Source: Flavobacterium filum DSM 17961
Lineage (GTDB): Bacteria; Bacteroidota; Bacteroidia; Flavobacteriales; Flavobacteriaceae
Assembly (NCBI RefSeq): GCF_000425465.1
Contig: NZ_AUDM01000009.1
Span: 62,001 to 126,000, forward strand
Reading direction: 5' to 3'
DNA: 64,000 nt
Made by a program: the position numbers and the translations under genes. Below are positions 35,744 through 45,411 of this stretch, in pieces (positions within the stretch are counted from its first letter, which is position 1; every line of letters begins with the position of its first letter). The notes under the pieces were generated by a model. It was given only the letters and a program-made list of their open reading frames with translations, did no database searches and was not told where the DNA came from.

Positions 35744-37136
35744 GTATTTTAATTTTTCTTTTAAAAACAGAATCGCTTTTAACTACATTGTGAGTAGTTC
35801 TATTTTTATTGCCCTGGTTTTTATTGCCATTTTTCAAGTTGTAAAATTGAGCGTTAACAATCATATTAACGAAGAAGTGTATGACGAATTGATGAAACAT
35901 TTGGATGATGTAACTACCGATTCTAATGATACCTATCTCATTCAAGTGGACCAATGGAGAGCCAGAGAGCATAATTCAATAAGTGTGAATCCGGTTTTTG
36001 TGCAATTTTATGATACCAATGGCGAAACCATCGATAAATCTCCCAATCTTAAAGAGTCTGATTTAAAGTTGTTTGACTCATCAAAAAATGATGTATTTGT
36101 CAATTCTGAATTAAATTCCATTCCCATCAGGCAAATTCAAACTCCCATTCTCAATTCTAACAAAGTAGTTGGATTTCTGGTAGTTGCCATGTCGTTGGAG
36201 GATTTTGAGATTGTATTGATATTAAAAAACATTCTTTTAATTACTTTTCCTTTAATTCTTTTTTTATTGTTTTTGATTGCTCGATTTTTTGCCGGAAGAA
36301 GTATTAAACCTGTCCAAACAATAATTGAAACCTCCAATCAAATTACCAAAGACAATTTAAAGAGCCGAATTCCTTTACCTCAAAATAAAGATGAATTGTA
36401 TATTTTATCCGAAAATATCAACAATCTTTTAAATCGGATTGAAAATGCTGTTGATCGTGAAAAACAGTTCACTTCCGATGCTTCGCATGAATTAAGAACA
36501 CCTTTGGCAGTCATTAAAGGCACGATGGAAGTACTCATTCGCAAACCCCGAAATGAAGAGGAATACAAAGACAAAATTCGCTTTTGTATTAACGAAGTAG
36601 ATCGATTGAATAAAATGGTAGACCAGTTGCTTTTATTGGCTCGATTTGAAAATCAAAAAAGCAACAGTAAAAAAGAAAGTGTGTATTTGAATGCTTTGGT
36701 TTTAGATACTTTATCTCGATATTCTGATAAAATAGAAGCCAAAAAAATAAGCGTCATCACTCATTTTGATGCTGATTTTTATGTAGAATCGGATAACTAC
36801 CTTTTGTCAATAATTATAGAAAATTTGATTTCTAATTCGATAAAATATAACCATATAAACGGTACTATAGAAGTTGAATTAAAAAAATCCACCAACGAAA
36901 TTACTTTAATAATCTCCGATAATGGAATCGGAATTTCTGAACAAGACTTGAATAAAATTTTTAATTCGTTTTATCGTTCTGATGTTTCCAATCACCCTGA
37001 AATTAAAGGAACTGGTTTAGGTTTATCCATTGTAAAAAGACTTTGTGATGTATTAAATTTTGAAATTTCCGTTGAGAGTAAATTAAACGAAAAAACTCAA
37101 TTTAGCCTATTTCTTCCCATCACTAAACTTAAGTAG
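35736..37136 (+). CDS. Sensor histidine kinase
   Basis: 466 residues. N-terminal helix (about 14-34), periplasmic sensor region (35-165), second helix (165-185), HAMP, and HisKA with the phosphorylated histidine near 251 in ASHELRTPLAVIKG. The HATPase domain has N-box (SNSIKYNH), DNGIGI and GTGLGLSIVKRL. It partners the upstream response regulator (8-base overlap). Position upstream of a CzcA/CusA pump suggests it senses envelope metal, like CusS or CzcS. Confidence 0.95.
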   Translation: MIKYFNFSFKNRIAFNYIVSSSIFIALVFIAIFQVVKLSVNNHINEEVYDELMKHLDDVTTDSNDTYLIQVDQWRAREHNSISVNPVFVQFYDTNGETIDKSPNLKESDLKLFDSSKNDVFVNSELNSIPIRQIQTPILNSNKVVGFLVVAMSLEDFEIVLILKNILLITFPLILFLLFLIARFFAGRSIKPVQTIIETSNQITKDNLKSRIPLPQNKDELYILSENINNLLNRIENAVDREKQFTSDASHELRTPLAVIKGTMEVLIRKPRNEEEYKDKIRFCINEVDRLNKMVDQLLLLARFENQKSNSKKESVYLNALVLDTLSRYSDKIEAKKISVITHFDADFYVESDNYLLSIIIENLISNSIKYNHINGTIEVELKKSTNEITLIISDNGIGISEQDLNKIFNSFYRSDVSNHPEIKGTGLGLSIVKRLCDVLNFEISVESKLNEKTQFSLFLPITKLK

Positions 37137-37165
37137 TTCTTAAGCCAAACCTCATTTTAATTGCC

Positions 37166-37173
37166 TATCTTTG
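37166..37173 (+). promoter_or_regulatory. Bacteroidota -7 promoter box for the efflux operon
   Basis: TATCTTTG, 29 bases before the ATG at 37203. It would start transcription near 37180, which makes the earlier ATG at 37182 unlikely as start. It provides a separate promoter between the two-component genes and the pump. Confidence 0.6.
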
Positions 37174-37202
37174 TTTAGTATATGAATCATTACTTATTGA
37201 TA

Positions 37203-37580
37203 ATGAATAAATTAATTGCCATATTTTTAATATCGATTTTTATGTGTGCCAACACATCAATAGGGCAATTGCTAAAACTTCCATATTTAATTGAACATTA
37301 CAACGAACATAAAAACGAAACCAAGAATGCTTTCATTTCGTTTATTGATTTTATAAAATTACATTATTCCAAAAATGCTGAGCACAGTCATGAAGAACAC
37401 CATGACTTACCCTTTAAAACCCTAGAAAACACCTCATCAATCATTTATTTTGCGATGATGGAAAACAACCAATTTGAAACGATTTCCTTTTTCAACACTA
37501 GAAAAAAAATCTTTCATTACCATTCTACTTTTAAATCGAATTTAACTTCTTCGATTTGGCTTCCGCCAAAAATAGCATAA
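37203..37580 (+). CDS. Small exported histidine-rich protein ahead of the RND pump
   Basis: About 125 residues. A signal peptide (MNKLIAIFLISIFMCANTSIGQ) precedes a histidine-rich mature chain: IEHYNEHKNE, LHYSKNAEHSHEEHHDLPFK. The histidine clusters suggest binding of Zn, Cu, Ni or Co in the periplasm. It is found, from memory, in front of CzcA/CusA genes in several Bacteroidota. It may be a metal buffer or delivery protein for the pump downstream. Confidence 0.78.
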   Translation: MNKLIAIFLISIFMCANTSIGQLLKLPYLIEHYNEHKNETKNAFISFIDFIKLHYSKNAEHSHEEHHDLPFKTLENTSSIIYFAMMENNQFETISFFNTRKKIFHYHSTFKSNLTSSIWLPPKIA

Positions 37581-37667
37581 CATTTTTCACAAATTAACAA
37601 AAGTGTTTTTGTGTATTTATTTGTTTATCAAATAAGTACTATTTATTTAGTTTAATTATATCAAAAA

Positions 37668-40600
37668 ATGTTAGAAAAAATAATTGCTTTTAGTTTAAAA
37701 AATAAACTAATTGTTCTCCTGTTTACATTGGGTATTTTAGGATTCGGATTGTACTCCGTTTTTCAAATATCAATAGGAGCCGTGCCGGATGTCACCAACA
37801 ATCAAGTACAAGTTATTACGACTTCAAGAAATCTTTCCACACAAGATATTGAACAATATATTACCTATCCTGTAGAATTAGAAATGGCCAATTTACCCGG
37901 CGTGACCGAAATTCGTTCCATTTCTAAATTTGGTTTATCTGTCGTAACCATTGTCTTTGAAGATGAAATAGGCACCTATTTACCCCGTCAATTGATTGCC
38001 GAAAAAATAAAAACCGCTTCTGAAAAAATCCCACAAGGTTTTGGAACACCTGAAATGGGGCCTATTACAACCGGTTTAGGTGAAGTGTATCAATACACGT
38101 TGGAGGTCAAACCTGAATTTAAGGACCGTTTTTCGATTACCGATTTGCGTACCATTCAAGATTGGGTCGTAAAAAGAAAGCTATCCGGAATAAAAGGTGT
38201 AGTTGAAATCAATACTTGGGGCGGCTATTTGAAACAATACGAATTGGCTATCAACACTTCTAGCCTCAAAGCGATGAATGTTGTTGTGTCAGATGTTATT
38301 ACCGCTTTAGAAAAAAACAACAGTATTGCCGGTGGTTCCTATATAGAAAAAACCAATCAAAGTTACTTTATTCGAGGTGAAGGTCGAGTAACAAAACTTG
38401 AAGATATTGAAAATATCGTGATTAAAAATGTAAACGGAAATCCGATTTACATAAAAAATATCGCCAAAGTTCAATTTGGTCATGCCAATCGTTTTGGAGC
38501 CATTACCGGTAATGGAGAAGGTGAAAAAGTACTAGGTCAAGTGATGATGCTCAAAGGAGCCAATTCCAAACAAGTTATTGAAGATGTGAAACTTCGCGTA
38601 ACTGAAATCGAAAAAACACTCCCCGAAGGTATTTACATCAACGGGTTTTTAGAAAGAAGTGAATTAGTTGGAAAAACAACTTTCACCGTTGCTGAAAATT
38701 TAATTTTAGGATGTTTAATCGTCATTTTTGTGGTGGTTGTATTGTTAGGAAATTGGCGTTCTGGATTGGTTGTGGCCTCTGTCATTCCACTTTGTTTGTT
38801 GTTTGCGATTTCGTTTATGAATATTTTCGGAATCGATGCTAATTTAATGAGTTTAGGTGCAATCGATTTCGGAATCATTATTGACGGAGCGGTTATCATC
38901 GTTGAGTTCATTGCCTTTCAAATTGCTCATAAATCCAAACATATAGTAGGTTTAGCAAAAGAAGAACGTCAGATGGAAATTGATCAAATTACCTATAAAA
39001 GTGCTTCCAAAATGATGAATTCAGCTGTGTTTGGTCAGTTAATCATCCTTATCGTTTTTATACCCATTTTATCCCTTTCCGGAGTCGAAGGTAAAATGTT
39101 TAAACCCATGGCCATGACATTTAGTTTTGCTTTATTGGGTGCCATGTTGCTTTGTTTTACCTATGTTCCGGTGGCTGCTTCTTTGTTTTTAAAACCGAAA
39201 GAAGAAAATCCAAATTCAATTTCCAATCGTTTAATAAGTCAATTGAATAATTGGTATTTACCGGTGATGAAATGGTCATTAGCAAATGCCAAAAAAGTAT
39301 TGGTAGGAGCAGTAAGTTTATTGTTTTTTGCCATCGTTTTATTTTCTACCATGGGTGGAGAGTTTATTCCACAACTTGATGAAGGTGATTTTGTTATTCA
39401 ACCTGTTTTAAAAACCGGAACATCTCTTTCAAAAACTATCGAAACAACTACTAAAATTGAGTCTATTATTTTAAATAATTTTCCCGAAGTTGCTCAAGTA
39501 GTGAGTAGAATAGGGGCAGCAGAAGTGCCAACCGACCCAATGAGTATGGAGGAAAGCGATATTATTGTAAAATTGAAACCAAAATCGGAATGGGTTTCTG
39601 CAACTTCAAAAGATGAATTGGCCGATAAAATAAAAGCGGCTTTGGAAGCAAAAATCCCAAACATGGAAATTGAATTTACACAACCTATCGAAATGCGATT
39701 CAACGAATTAATTTCCGGTTCACGTTCTGATGTGGCCATTAAAATTTTTGGTGAAGATTTGGAAGTTTTGGCCAAAAAAGCTCATGAAATTGAAAAAGCA
39801 ATTAAAAATGTAGAAGGAGCATCAGACATCATCATTGAAAAAACGGAAGGTTTGCCTCAAATGTTTGTGGAATACGACCGAACAAAAATAGCCCGATACG
39901 GACTGAATATTGCCGATTTAAATGATATGATTGCTTTAGGATTCGCCGGAAAAACAGTTGGAAATGTTTTTGAGGGAGAAAAACGATTTGATTTGGTCAT
40001 TCGATTAGAAAAACAAAACAGAACGGATATTGAAGATATCCAAAATTTATTTGTTTCTACTCCCAACGGCGACCAAATTCCGTTACGTGAATTGGCTAAT
40101 ATTACTTACACTGAAGGACCGGCAAAAATTTCACGGGACAATACTAATCGTCGAATTGTAGTGGGAATCAATGTCAGAAACAGAGATTTGCAAAGTGTGG
40201 TAGATGATGTGAAAAAGCAAATTGAGTCTAAAGTCACGTTACCACCGGGTTACCGAATCACTTATGGTGGTCAATTTGAAAATTTAGAAAGTGCCAAAGC
40301 CAGATTGTTAATTGCCGTTCCAATTGCCTTGTTTTTAATTTTTGTGTTGTTGCACTTTGCTTTTGGTTCCATTAAAGAAGCATTGATGGTGTATTCTGCT
40401 ATTCCATTATCGGCTGTTGGTGGCGTTTTATTTTTATGGATGCGTGATTTACCGTTTAGTATTTCTGCCGGAGTTGGATTTATTGCTCTTTTCGGAATTG
40501 CAGTACTCAATGGAATTGTGTTAATCGAACATTTTAAAGAACTAAAACACAGCGGTATGAAAGATATGAATGAATTAATTCTAAAAGGAACAACCGATCG

Positions 40601-42005
40601 ATTACGTCCCGTATTATTAACCGCTACCGCTGCTGCTTTAGGATTTTTGCCAATGGCTATTTCTTCCGGTGCCGGTGCAGAAATACAACGACCCTTAGCA
40701 ACGGTTGTGATTGGTGGTTTGTTTACGGCCACTTTATTAACCATGATCGTTCTACCATTATTATTTAAAATATTTGACGAAAAAGAATTTAAAAAACCTA
40801 AGTTCAAAAAGCATGTTAGTGGAACGTATTGCTTAATATTTTTACTTGTAACTAGTGTTGGATTTGCTCAGAACAATCCATCTGAATTAGACTCGATAAT
40901 GGCAAAAGCGTTGCAAAATAACTCGGCAATAAAAGCAGGAAAATTGCAAATTGATAAAGCAAATGCTGCCATTCAAACGGCTTATAATTTTGATAAAACC
41001 ACGCTTTATTATGGTTATGATCAGAATAACTTAGCGTTAAATAATTTACCTTTAAAGGTTTTTGGTGTGCAACAATCGTTTGCATTTCCAACTGTTTATG
41101 GAGCTCAAAAAAAGGTATTGCAATCAGAATCCGAAATTCAAAAAGCATCATTTGAATTGCAGAAAAATGAATTGCAAAACAATATTTCTAAAGTATATCA
41201 TCAGATTGTATATATTCAACATCAAGAGAAACTGTATCGTTATTTGGATAGTTTGTACCAAAATTTTTCAAAAGCCAGTCATCGTCGTTTTGAATTGGGT
41301 GAAACCAATTATTTAGAAAAGATTACCGCAGAGGCTAAGTTTAGACAAATAAGAACTAAGCTTTCTCAGTTGGAAAAAGAAAAAAAAGTACAACTTGAAA
41401 TTTTACAATCGTTGGTTCAAACGGATGAAAAAATAGTTATTCAATCGACTACAATTGTGCCATTAATTGACTTTCAACAATCCAAAAGTCAAGGACTTTA
41501 TCAGGATTATTGGCAAAGTGTTTCCAAAAAATACCAAACCAATGAAAAATTACAAAAGCAAAATTGGTTACCCGATTTGAACTTGGAATACTTTCAGGGA
41601 AGAAATACCGGTTTGTCACAATCCTTGTATGGTTTTCAAGTGGGTATTGCTGTTCCAATTTTATGCAACGGAAATCTGGCTAAATCCAAAGTAGCAAAGT
41701 TGGAAACACAAGTTTGGGAGCAGCAAAAGCAAAACGAAGCGATTAGACTTGAATCACATATCATTCAGAAAAAAAATGAATTGGAGCAACATTTTCAAGC
41801 CATTGACTATTATAATCAATTTGGCAAAAAAGTAGCAGAAGAAATTATAAAAGTAGCCAATTTAAGTTATCAACAGGGTGAAATTGATTTCTTTCAATAC
41901 ATCATTAGTTTAGAAAACGCCACTTCTATCCAGGTCGATTATCTATCGGCTGTGAATCAATTCAATCAAACACAACTCGATATTCAATACATCAATTATC
42001 AATAA
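37668..42005 (+). CDS. Heavy-metal RND efflux pump fused to TolC-type outer-membrane factor
   Basis: 1445 residues. Residues about 1-1045 are a complete HME-type RND pump with 12 membrane helices; the proton-relay signature DFGIIIDGAVIIVE lies near 400-414 as in CzcA/CusA, and the MSMEESDIIVKLKPKSEW region is typical. At about 1050-1064 there is a signal-peptide-like stretch (LIFLLVTSVGFAQ), followed by a TolC/CzcC-type outer-membrane factor to 1445 with long helical periplasmic repeats. The fusion puts the pump and exit channel in one frame; cleavage after FAQ could release the channel. No stop or frameshift separates the parts. The adaptor follows one base later. Confidence 0.95.
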   Translation: MLEKIIAFSLKNKLIVLLFTLGILGFGLYSVFQISIGAVPDVTNNQVQVITTSRNLSTQDIEQYITYPVELEMANLPGVTEIRSISKFGLSVVTIVFEDEIGTYLPRQLIAEKIKTASEKIPQGFGTPEMGPITTGLGEVYQYTLEVKPEFKDRFSITDLRTIQDWVVKRKLSGIKGVVEINTWGGYLKQYELAINTSSLKAMNVVVSDVITALEKNNSIAGGSYIEKTNQSYFIRGEGRVTKLEDIENIVIKNVNGNPIYIKNIAKVQFGHANRFGAITGNGEGEKVLGQVMMLKGANSKQVIEDVKLRVTEIEKTLPEGIYINGFLERSELVGKTTFTVAENLILGCLIVIFVVVVLLGNWRSGLVVASVIPLCLLFAISFMNIFGIDANLMSLGAIDFGIIIDGAVIIVEFIAFQIAHKSKHIVGLAKEERQMEIDQITYKSASKMMNSAVFGQLIILIVFIPILSLSGVEGKMFKPMAMTFSFALLGAMLLCFTYVPVAASLFLKPKEENPNSISNRLISQLNNWYLPVMKWSLANAKKVLVGAVSLLFFAIVLFSTMGGEFIPQLDEGDFVIQPVLKTGTSLSKTIETTTKIESIILNNFPEVAQVVSRIGAAEVPTDPMSMEESDIIVKLKPKSEWVSATSKDELADKIKAALEAKIPNMEIEFTQPIEMRFNELISGSRSDVAIKIFGEDLEVLAKKAHEIEKAIKNVEGASDIIIEKTEGLPQMFVEYDRTKIARYGLNIADLNDMIALGFAGKTVGNVFEGEKRFDLVIRLEKQNRTDIEDIQNLFVSTPNGDQIPLRELANITYTEGPAKISRDNTNRRIVVGINVRNRDLQSVVDDVKKQIESKVTLPPGYRITYGGQFENLESAKARLLIAVPIALFLIFVLLHFAFGSIKEALMVYSAIPLSAVGGVLFLWMRDLPFSISAGVGFIALFGIAVLNGIVLIEHFKELKHSGMKDMNELILKGTTDRLRPVLLTATAAALGFLPMAISSGAGAEIQRPLATVVIGGLFTATLLTMIVLPLLFKIFDEKEFKKPKFKKHVSGTYCLIFLLVTSVGFAQNNPSELDSIMAKALQNNSAIKAGKLQIDKANAAIQTAYNFDKTTLYYGYDQNNLALNNLPLKVFGVQQSFAFPTVYGAQKKVLQSESEIQKASFELQKNELQNNISKVYHQIVYIQHQEKLYRYLDSLYQNFSKASHRRFELGETNYLEKITAEAKFRQIRTKLSQLEKEKKVQLEILQSLVQTDEKIVIQSTTIVPLIDFQQSKSQGLYQDYWQSVSKKYQTNEKLQKQNWLPDLNLEYFQGRNTGLSQSLYGFQVGIAVPILCNGNLAKSKVAKLETQVWEQQKQNEAIRLESHIIQKKNELEQHFQAIDYYNQFGKKVAEEIIKVANLSYQQGEIDFFQYIISLENATSIQVDYLSAVNQFNQTQLDIQYINYQ

Positions 42006-42006
42006 A

Positions 42007-43119
42007 ATGAAAAATATAGTTATACTGTTTGCAATAGCAACATTTTTACTTTCTTGTAAACAAAAAGAAAAAGAAGAGAAGGTAAGTGATAACGGATTAA
42101 TTACCGTTACTCAACAACAATTTGAAGCCAGTAAAATGGAAATTAGTTCTCCGATAGAACAAGATTTTGATGTGGTAGTTCAAGCCACAGGAAAAATTGA
42201 TGTACCGCCACAATACAAAGCCAAAATTTCTCCGTTTATTGGGGGCTATGTAAAATCAACCTCATTGTTAATTGGGGATAAAGTAACCAAAGGACAAGCT
42301 CTAATTACGCTTGAAAATACAGAATACTTGGATTTGCAAAAAGATTATGTAGAAGTGGCAGAGCAAATCAAGTATCTAAAATCAGAATACGAACGTCAAA
42401 AAACATTATTCGAAGAAAAAATTACTTCTCAAAAAAATTATTTAAAAGCAGAAAGTGATTACCGTCAAGCGAAAGGAATGTACCAAGGATTAAGAGAAAA
42501 ATTGCTTTTATTGAACATTAATCCGAATAATGTAGAGAATGGAAAATTTACATCAATCATTACATTAACTTCACCAATTAGCGGCGATGTCACAAAAATG
42601 AATGCCAATGTTGGCATGTTTATGTCACCTTCAGACGTAATGATGGAAGTAGTAAATACCGAACATTTAATGCTAAACCTGATTATTTTTGAAAGTGATA
42701 TTTTATCCATCAAGCAGGGTCAAAAAATTCTTTTTACCATTCCGCAAGCCAGTAAAGAACAATTTTATTCTAATGTTCAAACAGTAGGTAAATCTATTGA
42801 AAATGAAGATAGAAGCATTTCAGTTTACGGAACTTTGCAAAAAGAACTAAAAGAAAAATTTCTTTCAGGTATGTTTGTAGAAGCTAAAGTTATTACTTCT
42901 ACAAAAAAAGGATGGAGTGTACCAAAAGATGCTATTATTAAAGAAGACAATAAATATTTTGTACTTTTAGGACAACAAAAACAAGACCGTTTTGTATTTA
43001 AAAAAACGTTGAGTGAAATTGGTGAAGTAACTGAAAGTTTTACAGAAATTAAACTCAATCAAAACGTTAATCAAAATGCAAAAATACTAACAAAAGGAGT
43101 CTATGAACTAACCAATTAA
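42007..43119 (+). CDS. RND periplasmic adaptor (CusB/CzcB family) lipoprotein
   Basis: 370 residues. Lipoprotein signal with lipobox LLSC (Cys about 17). Membrane-fusion-protein architecture: barrel-sandwich strands (VVQATGKIDVPPQYKAKISPF), a helical hairpin (about 110-155, coiled-coil), the second half of the lipoyl-like domain (SPISGDVTKMNANVGMF) and a beta-barrel. Joins the pump to its outer-membrane factor. Translation begins one base after the pump stop. Confidence 0.93.
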   Translation: MKNIVILFAIATFLLSCKQKEKEEKVSDNGLITVTQQQFEASKMEISSPIEQDFDVVVQATGKIDVPPQYKAKISPFIGGYVKSTSLLIGDKVTKGQALITLENTEYLDLQKDYVEVAEQIKYLKSEYERQKTLFEEKITSQKNYLKAESDYRQAKGMYQGLREKLLLLNINPNNVENGKFTSIITLTSPISGDVTKMNANVGMFMSPSDVMMEVVNTEHLMLNLIIFESDILSIKQGQKILFTIPQASKEQFYSNVQTVGKSIENEDRSISVYGTLQKELKEKFLSGMFVEAKVITSTKKGWSVPKDAIIKEDNKYFVLLGQQKQDRFVFKKTLSEIGEVTESFTEIKLNQNVNQNAKILTKGVYELTN

Positions 43120-43129
43120 TTTTTATCTC

Positions 43130-43624
43130 ATGAATCAAGCTCATTTACACATGGTTTTTAACCATTTCCCCATTATCGGATTATTTTTCGGAACAGCTAT
43201 CTTACTTTACGGAATCTTGAAAAAGCAAACCATTCTCATCAACACGGCTTATATGATGTTTATTTTTTGCATGATCATGGCTAAAGCCACCATGATGACC
43301 GGCGAAGGAGCCGAGGAAATTGTGGAAGAATTAGGCATATCACACGACATTATTCATGAGCACGAAGAATTGGCTGAAAAGTACATGAAAGTATTGTATG
43401 CTTTAGGATTACTATCCATTGCAGGATTGGTAACCAATACCAAAAAACATGCAAAGGCAAGTTTGGTTTCTTATTTGGTACTTTTATTAGCCGTTGCTGG
43501 AGTGGTATTTTCTAAATTTGTGGGTACTTCCGGTGGTGAAATTCGCCATACAGAAATTCGCGAAAATATGACAACTCAAACCAATGAAATGCAAGAAATG
43601 AAACATGAAGACGACGATCATTAA
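43130..43624 (+). CDS. Small polytopic membrane protein of the metal-efflux operon (DUF2231-like)
   Basis: 164 residues with four predicted helices and a histidine-rich start (MNQAHLHMVFNHFPIIG). Further His/Met/Glu residues (HDIIHEHEELAEKYMK, EMKHEDDDH at the end) suggest metal binding. From memory it resembles DUF2231 membrane proteins. Position 11 bases after the adaptor gene suggests a role in the same metal response. No mechanism is visible. Confidence 0.75.
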   Translation: MNQAHLHMVFNHFPIIGLFFGTAILLYGILKKQTILINTAYMMFIFCMIMAKATMMTGEGAEEIVEELGISHDIIHEHEELAEKYMKVLYALGLLSIAGLVTNTKKHAKASLVSYLVLLLAVAGVVFSKFVGTSGGEIRHTEIRENMTTQTNEMQEMKHEDDDH

Positions 43625-43689
43625 TTGAACGTTCTATTGTAACTTTCTTTCTTTTTCTGCGTATAAAAAGTAAACCAAAATACTTTTTT

Positions 43690-44508
43690 ATGAATAAACC
43701 ATTCAATTTTAAGTTAATTCCGATGATTATTGGCGTTATCTTTCTTATCATTTTTATCGCAAAATCTACTGTAACTATTGGTTCTGGTGAAGCCGGAGTT
43801 TTATACAAAACGTTTGGAGGAGGTGTGGTTACAGATGAACCGCCACTTGGTGAAGGATTTCATTTGGTAGCTCCATGGAATAAAGTGTTTATTTACGAAG
43901 TACGTCAACAAGAATTGTCTGAACAAATGCAAGTTTTGTCTTCCAATGGTTTGGAAATCAAATTGGATGCTACTGCCTGGTTTCATCCCCAATATGAAAA
44001 TACCGGAAAATTACATCAAGAAAAAGGCGAAAATTACATCGAAAGAGTGATTCGTCCTGCTATTCGTTCTGCTGCCAGGAGTGTGGTAGGAAGATATACA
44101 CCTGAACAATTGTATTCTACCAAAAGAGATGCCATTCAAGACGAAATTTTTACTGAAACGAAAAAGATTTTAGCCAATCAATATGTTCAATTAAATGAAG
44201 TATTAGTGCGTGATGTTACGTTACCATCCACCATTAAAACTGCGATTGAAACTAAGCTTAAACAAGAACAAGAAAGTTTAGAATATGAATTCCGTTTAGA
44301 AAAAGCTCAAAAAGAAGCCGAACGTCAACGTATTGAAGCTGAAGGTAAAGCCCGTGCCAACCAAATTTTAAGTGCTTCTTTAACCGATAAAATTCTACAG
44401 GAAAAAGGAATTCAAGCGACTTTAGAACTTTCAAAGTCAACCAATTCAAAAGTAATTGTTATCGGTTCAGGTAAAGACGGAATGCCGATAATTTTGGGGA
44501 ATCAGTAA
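43690..44508 (+). CDS. Prohibitin/SPFH-domain membrane protein
   Basis: 272 residues. One N-terminal helix (about 8-24), then an SPFH/band-7 domain (GEAGVLYKTFGGGVVTDE to ERVIRPAIRSAARSVVGRY) and a long charged coiled coil (about 190-235). The end KVIVIGSGKDGMPIILGNQ is duplicated downstream at 47440. SPFH proteins form membrane microdomains and oligomeric rings; no substrate is known here. The 3' end of this gene is the point where the ATPase/HNH pair entered; the gene itself remains complete. Confidence 0.92.
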   Translation: MNKPFNFKLIPMIIGVIFLIIFIAKSTVTIGSGEAGVLYKTFGGGVVTDEPPLGEGFHLVAPWNKVFIYEVRQQELSEQMQVLSSNGLEIKLDATAWFHPQYENTGKLHQEKGENYIERVIRPAIRSAARSVVGRYTPEQLYSTKRDAIQDEIFTETKKILANQYVQLNEVLVRDVTLPSTIKTAIETKLKQEQESLEYEFRLEKAQKEAERQRIEAEGKARANQILSASLTDKILQEKGIQATLELSKSTNSKVIVIGSGKDGMPIILGNQ

Positions 44509-44509
44509 A
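44449..44509 (+). repeat. Direct repeat copy 1: 3' end of the prohibitin gene
   Basis: The last 61 bases including the stop codon of the prohibitin-like gene. It matches 47440-47500 at 56 of 61 positions. All five differences fall at third codon positions and leave the amino acids unchanged. It abuts the ATPase/HNH module on its left. Confidence 0.95.
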
Positions 44510-45409
44510 TTAATATTTTTTAGTTTGTTTTAATTCCTCTATTATATCATGTTTAAATTTACTAAATGGTCTTTTGTGATAATCTTCAGGATGAATCTCG
44601 ATCCCAAAAATCATTCGGTATATTTCTTCTTTTGAAAAAGGAGTGCCTATAAATGTTTTGTTTACTAAAATATCAATATAGTTATCTGAATATTTATATC
44701 TTAAACTTAATAAATCATTCAGTTCTTTATTAGAATGTGCTGAATAAATTTCATTTATTTTATTAAATTTTAAAGTTTCATTAGATTTTGAATTCATCTT
44801 AACGTTTATGTTTAGATTAAAATCGGAAAATGAATTATAGTAATAACTAAATTTAAAATCATTTTTATCCAAATATGGATGATTTATAACGTTTAAAGCA
44901 TTTTTCCATCCACCAATTGGCGAATTATTAAGTTTAATGTGATTGCAAGAATGACAGCTTGGAATTAAATTATAGAAAGATAATGCTAATATTGGAAATT
45001 CAGATTTTGGAAACCAATGATCTAATTCAGCTCTGGCATTATTTTCTCCAAAATATAAAGTATAATTTCGATTACAGTAAACACAAGTGTCAATACCAAG
45101 AAAATTTAAAAATTCTTTATTTTGAAATTTACCATAACCCGTTTGGATAAAAAAACTTCTTATTAATACTATTTGATGTTTTGAAAAATTTTTCATTTCA
45201 AATTCTTCATGAATTTCAAGTAATCGATTTGGTAACGCATTAATCAACTCATCTTTGTATTTTATTAGAAAGTTAATAAAATCTTTACATATTTTTTTTT
45301 GTTTTTTATTTCTTAGAATGTAACCATCAGAAATTAATTTATCAAAGATTTCGTTAACCTTTTCGTTATGAAATTTAACTGCTTCTGAAGTTGGAGTTAT
45401 TTTTATCAT
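44510..45409 (-). CDS. HNH endonuclease (PtuB-like) of a two-gene defence module
   Basis: 299 residues. A zinc-knuckle HNH (beta-beta-alpha-metal) domain lies at about 109-160: C109-x-x-C112, H131 in ELDHWFPKSE, N147 in NLIPSCHSCN, C152/C155 and H157. All residues needed for metal binding and catalysis are present. N-terminal and C-terminal parts are helical and unrecognised. The start ATG lies 2 bases after the stop of the ATPase gene, so both are co-translated. With its partner it resembles the Septu (PtuA/PtuB) anti-phage system. Confidence 0.85.
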   Translation of the reverse strand: MIKITPTSEAVKFHNEKVNEIFDKLISDGYILRNKKQKKICKDFINFLIKYKDELINALPNRLLEIHEEFEMKNFSKHQIVLIRSFFIQTGYGKFQNKEFLNFLGIDTCVYCNRNYTLYFGENNARAELDHWFPKSEFPILALSFYNLIPSCHSCNHIKLNNSPIGGWKNALNVINHPYLDKNDFKFSYYYNSFSDFNLNINVKMNSKSNETLKFNKINEIYSAHSNKELNDLLSLRYKYSDNYIDILVNKTFIGTPFSKEEIYRMIFGIEIHPEDYHKRPFSKFKHDIIEELKQTKKY

Positions 45410-45411
45410 AT

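Noticed and set aside
41062-41316. Separate gene inside the outer-membrane-factor part of the pump fusion
   Set aside because: It is an alternative frame of clearly coding sequence with no promoter or family signal.
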